A DNA stretch of 64,000 nt from Lonicera japonica (lineage: Eukaryota; Streptophyta; Magnoliopsida; Dipsacales; Caprifoliaceae). The notes below the pieces were generated by a model. The model was not told the DNA's origin. It made no database searches and was given only the letters and a program-made list of their open reading frames with translations. Below, piece by piece: positions 11,910 to 20,574 of this stretch (the first letter of the stretch is position 1; each line of letters opens with the position of its first letter). Position numbers and translations under genes: made by a program. The stretch spans positions 2,666,001 to 2,730,000 of the forward strand of contig CM038468.1 in NCBI GenBank assembly GCA_021464415.1. The letters run 5' to 3'.

Positions 11910-12280
11910 TGAAACACTAGTCCACAAAAACTGAAACTGAAAATGATTGAAAAAAATCTAGATTACCTATTCCAAATAAGCTCAAATGAGAATCTAAAAT
12001 CAAACACAATACATTATATAGTATCCACAACACAACTAATGCTGTCCACTCTTCAGTAACATACTGCAGAGGAATTACATTCATCAAGAAAGAAAGAAGT
12101 TGTAAAAAGGGTAGCTTCTCTGATAATCGCCCAAAGTTGTACATCATTGTGAATCTGAGAACAAGCATTTGCGCCTTGGAATCCATTTGTCCTGCTTTCA
12201 ACCAAAAAAAAAAATTTAGGAGAAAATTGTGGATATATTTTATCTGTTCAAGCTTGAGCACGTTCTTCAAAAACAGGAAA
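11910..12280 (-). other. Conserved segment downstream of the RLP, possible 3'-UTR exon
   Basis: This segment is strongly conserved with 60110-60490 in copy B. On the minus strand a pyrimidine/AG acceptor-like site (ending about 12192) precedes a stretch beginning GACAAATGGATTCCAAGG. It lies about 550 bp downstream of the RLP stop codon, and a donor-like GGTTAGTATG occurs just after that stop. A spliced RLP 3' UTR would therefore fit. A 117-codon minus-strand frame (11917-12270) overlaps but has no recognisable domain. This is inference; transcript reads across the junction would settle it. Confidence 0.35.
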
Positions 12281-12457
12281 AAGCGGTAGTTATTCTTATC
12301 ATAGGCATCATATTTTAAGAGTATATATAAATTACAGGAGTATATGGACTATTGTAAAAATAGCTAAAGCATAAAAACTCAAGGATGAAGAAGCCTTATT
12401 TTGAACTACCAATTAAATTTAAAAGACTAAATAAATGGTGCCACAATTAGACTTATA

Positions 12458-12638
12458 TGCTCCCTCTGTCTCTAATTTAGAGTTACATTTTTCCTTTTTG
12501 GGACTTCTCAAATAAGAAGTAACCTTCCCTTTTGAGACATAATCAACGGACAAAGAATTTCATAATAGTAAAAATATAGTTTTTCCTTGACAATTGCTTA
12601 TGGTGAAATCAGTTTTTCTTAAATCGGATGGAGGAGTA
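12458..12638. mobile_element. Stowaway-like (Tc1/mariner) MITE remnant
   Basis: The ends CTCCCTCTGTC and GGATGGAGGAG form the inverted repeat typical of Stowaway elements, with TA on the right and TG (a likely mutated TA) on the left. Copy B shares only its left three quarters (60659-60793), so the A/B homology breaks inside this element. Confidence 0.6.
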
Positions 12639-12735
12639 CTTTATTAGTATGACAATTTAGTTGCAAACGTAAGGTAGAAATATGACTAAAACGTAAATGA
12701 AAAGAACTAACTAATAAGAATAACATACTAACCAA

Positions 12736-15513
12736 TTAGCTCCTAAACTTCCTCTGCGCTCTTTCCATATTTACCGCTATCATCACATAGATCCAATCTT
12801 TTATCTTGTCCAAAAGCTTGAAATAAACGTATCTCCATGAGCTTCGGAGCATTAATGGACCAATGAATCCCCAAAATCCAATAGAAAAACCAAGCAATAC
12901 ACTCACATAGAATCCTGTTGTTACAAAAGCATCCTCAGCTTTGCGATGATCATTTGGTGGGGGAAACGAAGTTAATTCATCTTCTGGGCACAGAGGCAGC
13001 GGGAGCCCACAAAGTTTGTCATTTCCAGCATACACAGAGGCATTGAAGCTCTGAAGTTGAGTGCTTAGTGGAATTTTTCCCGAAAAATTGTTACTTGACA
13101 AGTCCAGGACACTAAGAAAATTCAAGCTTCCAAGATCGATAGGTATCGCACCAGAAAGCTGGTTTTTGGACAAATCAAGTACTTCAAGATTCTTCATCCG
13201 ACTAATATTTTGAATTACGTGTCCAGTCAAATTGTTTCTTGAAAGGTTCAGGGAACATAATCCTGCAAGACTTGCGAGTTCTTGGGGAATTTGTCCAACT
13301 AGTTTATTACTAGAAAGATTAATGCATTTCAGTAATCCCAGAGTACTTCTGTATTCTGACAATTTTCCTTTCCACTGCACCGATGCACTAAGCATGTACA
13401 TTTCATAGTAATTTCTACTAGACATTATGGGAATTTTAAAATTCGTGGTCTTCTTCGAACTTTCTGTTTGAATCAAAGAATAAAGTTTGTCGAAGCATTG
13501 TGGAATGATTCCTGATATTTTATTCTGAGAGAGGTCCAAGACTTGAGTATTATTAAGAAGACACATGCTAGGGGGTATGCTTCCATAGAACTCATTCTTT
13601 CGGAAACTAAGGATAGATAAATATGTTAGGTTTGTCCCTATCCACGCCGGTAGTTGTCCTGATAATTTGTTTTCACTCGTATCAACAACTTCTAGAATTG
13701 AACAGTTCTTCAAAGATGACGGAAGTTCCCCTATGAAACTGTTGTTACGCAAGTTCAACAACATAAGCCGATCAAGGAAGCCAAAAGAGGCTGGAATTTT
13801 CTGAGACAAATTATTGTTTGACAAATCAAGAAATCCCAATTTATTCCCTTTGATCCAACAATCTGGAACCTCACCTGATAAAAGGTTGTCTGAGAGGTCG
13901 AGAAAATTTAAAAAATCAGTCACAATTGTGCACAGTGAAATGATTGATCCAGAGAACATATTTTTAGAAAGATTCAGCGATGTCAAATTACGAGGAAATA
14001 AAGGTATTGGACCCTTAAAACGATTAGAACTCAAATCTATATTATCAAGTTTAACAAACTTGAGTGATAAATCAGGTAGCATTCCATGGATGTGGTTATC
14101 AGAGGAATTTAGGTGAACTAATTTTGGTGAGAGATCCCAAAACCAATGTGGAATTGTATCCGAAATTCCAGCACTAGAGATATCAAGGAAGGAGAAATTG
14201 CTTTGAGATTGAAGCCATTTTGGAAAATGAGGTCCCAACTTGCAGCTTGAAAGTTTAATAATATCCAACTGAAAACGAGGAGTCCAATCAGAGCTGAACT
14301 CCAAAGTCAACAAGTTAAAAGACAAGTCTAATTCCTTCAAGTTGGAAAGTTCCCCAATGCTTTCGGGTAGTCTCCCTTGTATCTTATTACTACCAATCAA
14401 CAATTGCCTCAAAGATGAAAAGCTTGTAAAATCAGGTAATGAGCCACTGAATTTGTTCAGACTTAATTTCAAAATCTCCAACGAATTCTTTGATGCAAAC
14501 ATCGTTTGGAAAAGCTCAGGAAGTTGTCCAGTTAAATTGTTTGAATATAGGTTCAGTGACCGGATACGACTTAAGTTCATGAATGATTTTGGAATCTCAC
14601 CTTCAAGGTCACAATAAGAAAGACTGAGAGTTTCGAGGGACATCATATTCCCAAAAGCATCAGGAATAGAACCTCCTAAAGGATTATAAGACATGTCAGC
14701 ATCGACAAGGCTACTACTGAAATTGAATAACCAATTGTAACTCGAAGAATTAGTGAAACTGTTATAAGACAAGTCAATTATAGAAAGAGGAATAGAAGAA
14801 GTGTTTATCAAGTGAAGTGAGGGAGAAATGATTCCAGGGAGGTTGCATGACTGAAGGTGCAAACTTGATAGGAAAGAGAGCCTATCAATGGATTGAAGCA
14901 AGTCGACCTTCTGAAGGTCAATAAAACTGAGATCAAGGTGTCGTAAGAAACGAAGATCAGAAAGCCACTCTAGGTTTTCGACCGTCAGGTAGCCGTCATT
15001 AAACCCCAAGTCAAGTGAGCGCAAGTTAGTAAGGTTCCCAAGCTGATGAGGAACTCTACCAACAAATAAATTGTCTGATAGATTCAAGTGTTCTAATTTG
15101 CCGAGGGAACCAATAAATCCTGGGATTGGGATCGAATGGAAATTATTGTAACTGAGGTCCAAATACTTCAATTGATTCAATTCAAGTAAAGAGGGACTAA
15201 CCTTTCCACTGAAAGAAACCCAATTACCAGTGGTAAAATCAAACCAACCATGAAGATCGAGAAGGATTACATGAGCAGTAGTATTGCTACAGCGGATTCC
15301 TCTCCATTTGCAGCAGTCTTCTTCTTGGCTCCCCCAAGAAGAGAGACGCCCTTTGTCATCCACAATTTCTTTCTTAAAATTGAGGAGTGCTTGTCTCTCA
15401 TTCTCTCTGCACCTGATCAACTTCACAGCTCCAGTACCTCCTGAATTGGAACTGAAAAGTAAACAAGTGAAGGCTACGAACAACATTGATACTGTTATTA
15501 TTTTGGAAACCAT
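12736..15513 (-). CDS. Leucine-rich-repeat receptor-like protein (RLP, EIX/HcrVf type), 925 aa
   Basis: This is a cell-surface immune-receptor-like protein without a kinase. In order, the mature layout shows a signal peptide (residues 1 to about 23, MVSKIITVSMLFVAF), an LRRNT_2 cap (about 33-75, with a CCKWRGI motif), roughly 28 extracellular LRRs of plant type (LDLS.N.F.G.IP), and a non-LRR island (about 670-725) containing VQWKGK. A final LRR block, an acidic CPEDE linker, one membrane span (about 868-889) with a GFSIG GxxxG motif, and a 36-residue basic tail (RSSWRYVYFK...) follow. The frame is open 51 codons further upstream, but that region contains the TATA box, so the ATG at 15511-15513 is chosen. 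It is intronless and full length, as in EIX2- and HcrVf-type RLPs. Such proteins signal through SOBIR1 and BAK1-type kinases (established knowledge). The ligand cannot be told. It is the only intact gene in the window. Confidence 0.95.
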   Translation of the reverse strand: MVSKIITVSMLFVAFTCLLFSSNSGGTGAVKLIRCRENERQALLNFKKEIVDDKGRLSSWGSQEEDCCKWRGIRCSNTTAHVILLDLHGWFDFTTGNWVSFSGKVSPSLLELNQLKYLDLSYNNFHSIPIPGFIGSLGKLEHLNLSDNLFVGRVPHQLGNLTNLRSLDLGFNDGYLTVENLEWLSDLRFLRHLDLSFIDLQKVDLLQSIDRLSFLSSLHLQSCNLPGIISPSLHLINTSSIPLSIIDLSYNSFTNSSSYNWLFNFSSSLVDADMSYNPLGGSIPDAFGNMMSLETLSLSYCDLEGEIPKSFMNLSRIRSLNLYSNNLTGQLPELFQTMFASKNSLEILKLSLNKFSGSLPDFTSFSSLRQLLIGSNKIQGRLPESIGELSNLKELDLSFNLLTLEFSSDWTPRFQLDIIKLSSCKLGPHFPKWLQSQSNFSFLDISSAGISDTIPHWFWDLSPKLVHLNSSDNHIHGMLPDLSLKFVKLDNIDLSSNRFKGPIPLFPRNLTSLNLSKNMFSGSIISLCTIVTDFLNFLDLSDNLLSGEVPDCWIKGNKLGFLDLSNNNLSQKIPASFGFLDRLMLLNLRNNSFIGELPSSLKNCSILEVVDTSENKLSGQLPAWIGTNLTYLSILSFRKNEFYGSIPPSMCLLNNTQVLDLSQNKISGIIPQCFDKLYSLIQTESSKKTTNFKIPIMSSRNYYEMYMLSASVQWKGKLSEYRSTLGLLKCINLSSNKLVGQIPQELASLAGLCSLNLSRNNLTGHVIQNISRMKNLEVLDLSKNQLSGAIPIDLGSLNFLSVLDLSSNNFSGKIPLSTQLQSFNASVYAGNDKLCGLPLPLCPEDELTSFPPPNDHRKAEDAFVTTGFYVSVLLGFSIGFWGFIGPLMLRSSWRYVYFKLLDKIKDWIYVMIAVNMERAQRKFRS

Positions 15514-15598
15514 AATTATCAAAGCAAAAGGCAAACGAGTTTTTTTTTTAATTTTTGTCGGTTGATGTTTTGAGTTACTTAAAAGATGTAATGGGCCC

Positions 15599-15606
15599 TT
15601 TTTATA
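15599..15606 (-). promoter_or_regulatory. TATA box of the RLP gene
   Basis: On the minus strand TATAAAAA lies 86 bp before the chosen ATG. A start of transcription about 30 bp downstream would give a leader of about 55-60 nt. This argues against the longer in-frame ATG at 15666, which lies upstream of the box. A run of GAAA repeats (about 15625-15645) lies just upstream of the box. Confidence 0.6.
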
Positions 15607-15774
15607 GCCAAACAAAAGTTCCGACCTTTCTTTCTTTCTTTCTTTTTTTCTGATACGGTCTCCCACTTCACATTATCTTATCTTAATTATATCTTAATTA
15701 ATTAACTGATAGAATAGATTTTCTGATTTTTTAATTGGTTTAGAAATTAACAAGTCAATGTCCGGCAAAAATCT

Positions 15775-16106
15775 TTTATTTCTTTTTGGTATCCGCGGCT
15801 GTTCTTGCATCACATTAAATTGCAAAAACTTTAATAGTTATAAATTGAGCATCAATTAATTTAGGTGTAACTTCTTATCTTATGGAAAAAATTTAGGTGT
15901 AACTTTTTGTTGGTTTAAAAATTCAGATCTAAACACTTATTTTTCCTCTTAAAAAATAAGAAATATGATTAACGCCTAAGCCTGAAATTTTAATTTTTAA
16001 AGAGGTAAAATATATATTTACATAAGATCATTTTACAAAATCTTATAAAAAAATTACACCACAAAATATCCGATGAGTGAATCAATGACGACTATTCTCG
16101 GTCTTG

Positions 16107-16142
<36 letters not shown>

Positions 16143-16236
16143 TCACAATGGTTATAAATATTGATTAGTAGATTTCAAAAATAATTTTTTATATAAATAT
16201 TCTATTTTTTTTTCATTAAAAGTTGTAACACTTTAA
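15775..16236. repeat. Tandem duplication in the RLP 5' flank, copy 1
   Basis: About 462 bp repeated directly at 16237-16702. Both copies start with TTTCTTTTTGGTATCC, carry 'tgttcttgcatcacattaaa' and end with 'cattaaaagttgtaacac'. They differ by few substitutions and by the length of a TA run (about 16107-16133). Related, more diverged pieces occur at about 18350-18460, 21480-21850 and 32400-32710. Confidence 0.9.
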
Positions 16237-16702
16237 TTTTATTTCTTTTTGGTATCCATCGGCTGTTCTTGCATCACATTAAATTGCAAAAACTTTAATA
16301 ATTATAAATTGAGCATCAATTAATTTAGGTGTAACTTCTTATCTTATGGAAAAAAATTTAGGTGTGACTTTTGGTTGGTTTAAAAATTCAGATCTAAACA
16401 CTTATTTTGCCTCTTAAAAAATAAGAAGTATGCTTAACGCCTAAGCTTGAAATCTTAATTTTTAAAGAGATAAAATATATATTTACATAAGATCATTTTA
16501 CAAAATCTTATAAAAAAATTACACCACAAAACATCCGAAGATTGAATCAACGACAATTAACTATCCTCGGTCTTGAATTTTTTTTATATATATAATTTTA
16601 TATTCACAATGGTTATAAATATTGATTATTAGATTTCATGGATAATTTTTTATATAAATATTCTATTTTTTTTCATTAAAAGTTGTAACACTTTAATTTT
16701 AT
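16237..16702. repeat. Tandem duplication in the RLP 5' flank, copy 2
   Basis: Direct copy of 15775-16236. The two are close in sequence, so the duplication is recent compared with the other upstream repeats. No gene is seen from 16703 to 17570. That stretch holds pieces similar to the upstream repeat family (for example around 16720-16800 and 17340-17460). Confidence 0.9.
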
Positions 16703-17570
16703 TTATTTTTATCGGTATAAACTAATTGAAATATCCATTAATGTGATTTTACATAACAAGGAAAATTCTAAGCAGGTTATACCATTATGGCCATCACCAC
16801 ATGTTTAGCACATAAAATCAGCAGATGGCATAATAACTTTATATTGCTATGTTAATTATGTCTAAACTTGTAGATTAAATTTATTTATTTAGAAATTTTC
16901 TGTGGAGATGGAAAATCACCAAATTAAATAATTCCTTCGAATTGGAATAAATTTAGATTTCTTTATTTTTTTTTCCTTTCAATCCTATTTGATAATAACA
17001 TGGAAAATGATATGATAAAAAACAAGTAATTTGTGTGAGAAGTTGAAAATTAAATTAAAGCATATAGTGAGATGCTCTCCATCTCATGCTCATTTTTATA
17101 AGTAGATATCCTACATTCTTCTTTATCTTTTGAAGATATTTTTTCTTTCTTGCCCCGAAATAATTTTTTTTCATTGAAAAAATTAGAAAATAAGAGTTAA
17201 TCTCACCAAATGGCTCAACCTCTTTTTCAACTTTTCACACGAATTAATTAATTTTCTTACTATTTTTCATATTCTTACTTTTTTGTGCCAGTTTTTTTAC
17301 CCAAAAGTTCCTTGGAAAGATATATTGACTTTACTTTTTTCACGCTGTCCACACTTGCCCTTAATGGGGGAAGACTAATTGAAAGACCAATTGGTCTGCT
17401 TTTTCACACTAAGGAAAATTCCAAGCAAGTCACAAGTACATGGCCACCACCACATATATGCATATGAGATAATTGCTTATAATTGCTATGTTAATTATGT
17501 CCTTAATTAACTGGTGGATTTAATTTATTGATTTTATTTAGAAATTTGTTGTGCAAAATATGGGACTTTT

Positions 17571-17844
17571 AGGATCTGGTTCCTGAAATTTTTTAGTATG
17601 TGGTCTCTTACTATATTTTTTTTAAAATGCTATAGTCTGCGGAGAGTACACAAATACATAGATACTATGCGATAGATACTAATTCTTTTAGCGCACATAC
17701 TAGCATCAGTGTCGAGAGATACGGGAGTTACCAAAAAATAGTATCTTCAAAAGGCCTCATCTTTTAAAAGTAAGCAAATACATAGACCACCTAGCTTTGT
17801 TTTAAAACAAAAAGGTGAGAGAGTGTATTCAAGGACCAGATCCC
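17571..17844. mobile_element. MITE-like element with AGGATCTGGT ends
   Basis: The left end AGGATCTGGTTCCTGAA and the inverted right end GGGATCTGGTCCTTGAA agree at 15 of 17 positions over a 274-bp span. No coding capacity. I found no exact target duplication, so the superfamily is left open. Confidence 0.5.
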
Positions 17845-18715
17845 AATTTTCTTGAAAAAAAATATGTATATGTTTAAATTAAACTCATAGTGCTTTTTGT
17901 ATGAGTGATCACTGATTGCGATTATATTCCTAACTAGATATTTTCCATGTTTGACAGAACGGTTAAAAGAACACAAGCCACCAACACAAGCCAAAAATCA
18001 AATTAACCAAGCAAGAGACAATTTTTTATGGGACCACTATAAAGCAAGCACAGAAGAGAACAAAATCAATAGTTAGGGTTTCGATTTTAATTATAAATAA
18101 AAATCTTAATATTTTAAAAAATTGTATACTTGGAGTTCAATTTTACCTGAATGTGCATAATAAACCCTAATTATTTAAAAAATAAAATAAAAATAAGCTG
18201 AGTGTATTACCATGTCATTAACATTGTTATGGCTCCACCTTAACGGATGCATTAAATGAAACCAGAAAGTTTGTTATCAAACTTAAAACAAAATTTGCAT
18301 ATTATCAAGGTTGTAAATCGATGCAAGTACATTGTACTTTTGTGTAGTTAACCCTAAAATTTAATTAAAGCACATAAACTTTATTCACGATAAAGACCGC
18401 ATTTCTTTATAGACGGGAAATAAAATTGGTAACTACCTTAATTCAAAATAATTATTAATTGTCGTACGATTGGGAGTTCTCCAGGTTGAATCTCGCCAAC
18501 TGTAAAAACCTTTGATGCCCAGGGGCATGTTTTCCTATGAGTAAAGATTAATCGAAGTAAACGAAACCGAGCCCGGATATTATGTCTTAGAAAAAAAGGA
18601 GAGAGAAAAAACATACCCAAAAGTTAATTACAAAGACTTCATTTTAATTTCCTAATGTTGTCCTACCTCACATTGATCAAGGAAGACTAATTGAAAGACC
18701 CATTAATGTGGTTTT

Positions 18716-18949
18716 TGTTGTGCTCGCAGGCACACGAGTCGTGCCCGGGGCACCAACCGGGCTCGCCGGTCCGCACACATAGTAACGATATTGTCTTCAA
18801 TTTAAACACTTTTGGGCCACAGGTATGGGGTTTTAACTTAAAAGACCTCATTACTATGTGGAGATACTCCCCTACTTATATACCCATGCATGTTGAGTTA
18901 TACAATTTTTCCATGTGGAATCAATGGGTTAAGCCAACCATTCTCAACA
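18716..18949 (-). repeat. TRIM LTR (leftmost on the plus strand)
   Basis: A 234-bp LTR with TGTTG...CAACA ends. In element orientation it is the downstream (3') LTR. It joins the target duplication GTTTT at 18711-18715. Confidence 0.85.
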
Positions 18950-19268
18950 ATCTGCACCTTGGATCAAACTAGTCCACCATGGCTCCACCTTGGTTAATGC
19001 ACATCTTGAGGTGCACAGTATTTCACCTTACTCGAGGAACATGCACAACCACCTTCATGGGACCCCGGGTGTACGTAGCTGTAGAGACTACACCCTCGAT
19101 TTCTCTGAGTCTAACTCCACCATAGGTTCCACCAAGTCCAGCTCCCGGGACTCTTTTTGTAACGACTTATCACCTTAGACTCTACTGAGTTCTTTCTTAC
19201 TCCACCAAATCCAGCTACCGGTACTGCTCCATAAGTCCGTGGATTCACCATCGACCTCTGATACCAAT

Positions 19269-19498
19269 TGTTGTACTCACCGGCGCACAGGTTGGGCCCG
19301 GGGCGCCAACCGGGCCGGCCAGTCTACGCACATAGTAACGATATTGTCCCCAACTTAAACACCTTTGGGCCACAGGTGTGGGGTTTTAACTTAAAAGGCC
19401 TCATTACTATGTGGTGATACTCCCTCACTTATATACCCATGTTGAGTTACACAATTTTTTCATGTGGGATCAATAATTTGAGTCAACTATTCTCAACA
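19269..19498 (-). repeat. TRIM LTR (second)
   Basis: A 230-bp LTR. Immediately to its left on the plus strand is CTCTGATACCAAT, the complement of the tRNA-Met primer site. Immediately to its right is the complement of the purine tract (ATCTCCACCTTGG). Confidence 0.88.
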
Positions 19499-19909
19499 AT
19501 CTCCACCTTGGACTAACACCTGTCCACCTGGCTCCACCTGGACCTATACATTAGTCCACCTTGAATCCACCTTTGAATTGTCCATGTAGATCACCACTCA
19601 ATAATGTCCATCCGCAAGATCGTCCACATTTGGTCAATGCACATCTTGAGGTACACTCTATTTCACCTTACTCGAGGAACATGCACAACCACCTTGACAG
19701 CACCCCGGGGGTACGTAGGCTATAGTGACGTCACCCTCGGCTTCTCCGAGTCTAACTCCACCATAGGCTCCACAAAGTCCTTCTACTGGGACGCTTTTTA
19801 TAACGACTTATCACCTTAGGCTCTACCGAGTTCTTCCTGACTCCACCGAATCCAGCTACCGGTATTACTCCACAAGTCCATAGATTCACCATCGACCTTT
19901 GATACCAAT

Positions 19910-20004
19910 TGTTGTGTCTGCCGGCAAGTCATGCCAGGAGCACCAACCGGGCCCACCGATCTGCGCACATAGGAACAATATTGTCCTCAACTTAAAACAC
20001 CTTT
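19910..20004 (-). repeat. TRIM LTR, truncated (third)
   Basis: Only about 95 bp of the LTR remain. It runs directly into internal sequence at CACCTTTG, a string found both in the intact LTR and in the internal region of the neighbouring unit (19569-19576). This is the expected scar of recombination or end joining at 8 bp of microhomology. Confidence 0.8.
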
Positions 20005-20339
20005 GAACTGTTCATGTAGATCACCACTCAATAATGTCCATCCGTAAGATCATCCACCTTTGGTCAATGCACATCTCAAAGTACACCCTATTTCACTTTA
20101 CTCGAGGAACCTGTACAACCACCTTGACAACATCCCGGGTGTACATAGGCTGTAGCGACCCCACCCACGGCTTCTCCAAGTCTAACTCCGCCATAGGCTC
20201 TACCAAGTCCAGTTACCGGGACGCTTTTTGTAACTACTTATCACCTTAGGCTCTATCAAGTTATTCCTGACTCCTCCGAGTCCAACTATTAGTACTGCTT
20301 CACAAGTATGTAGATCAACCATAGAGCTCTGATACCAAT

Positions 20340-20569
20340 TGTTGTGCCCACCGGCACTTGGGTTCGACCTAGGGCCCCAACCGGGCCCGCCGATCCTCGC
20401 ACATAATAACGATATTGTCCCCAACTTAAACACCTTTGGGCCACATGTGTGGGGTTTTAACTTAAAAGGCGTTGTTACTATGTGGAGATACTCCCCTACT
20501 TATATATCCATGTTGAATTCTACAATTTTTTCATGTGGGATCAATGGTTTGAGCCAACTATTCTTAACA
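20340..20569 (-). repeat. TRIM LTR (rightmost)
   Basis: A 230-bp LTR that in element orientation is the 5' LTR. It is followed on the plus strand by the target duplication GTTTT (20570-20574). Confidence 0.87.
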
Positions 20570-20574
20570 GTTTT

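Larger units (their letters stand above)
1..12605. repeat. Segmental duplication, copy A
   Basis: Nearly all of this stretch, apart from later insertions, matches 52885-60795 in the same order and orientation. Matching landmarks include 1-950 with 52885-53930, 6193-6530 with 53920-54640, 7515-7790 with 54660-56180, 8420-9780 with 56180-56880, and 10735-12600 with 58920-60790. Copy A starts before the left window edge and ends inside a Stowaway-like MITE, just before the RLP stop codon. Copy A contains insertions absent from B at 953-6189, 7797-8352 and 8654-9234. Another stretch present only in A is about 6540-7510. The identity is a reading by eye and was not computed. Confidence 0.88.
18716..20569 (-). 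mobile_element. Tandem TRIM retrotransposon array (four LTRs, three internal regions)
   Basis: Read on the minus strand, four LTR copies of about 230 bp (20340-20569, 19910-20004 truncated, 19269-19498, 18716-18949) alternate with short non-coding internal regions of about 320-410 bp. Each internal region starts with a tRNA-Met type primer site TTGGTATCAGAGG or a variant. At least one LTR is preceded by a purine tract AAGGTGGAGAT. LTRs begin TGTTGAGAATAG and end with ...ACAACA. The whole array is bounded by a perfect 5-bp duplication GTTTT (18711-18715 and 20570-20574), so it behaves as one insertion later expanded by recombination. The similar 71-residue frames in the internal regions are by-products of repeats, not genes. 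Confidence 0.9.

Noticed and set aside
11917..12270. 117-codon minus-strand frame as a protein
   Set aside because: The frame is broken in copy B although the DNA is conserved, and it has no domain. A UTR-type segment fits better.
15514..15666. 51-codon N-terminal extension of the RLP frame
   Set aside because: It lies across the TATA box, is Lys/Glu-rich and would bury the signal peptide. The ATG at 15513 gives a normal secreted protein.
19604..20249. Two similar 71-codon frames as a small gene family
   Set aside because: They are the repeated internal regions of the TRIM array, antisense to its transcript direction, and overlap no known domain.
18716..20569. Cassandra-type TRIM carrying 5S rRNA
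   Set aside because: I could not find 5S rRNA promoter-like sequence in the LTRs.
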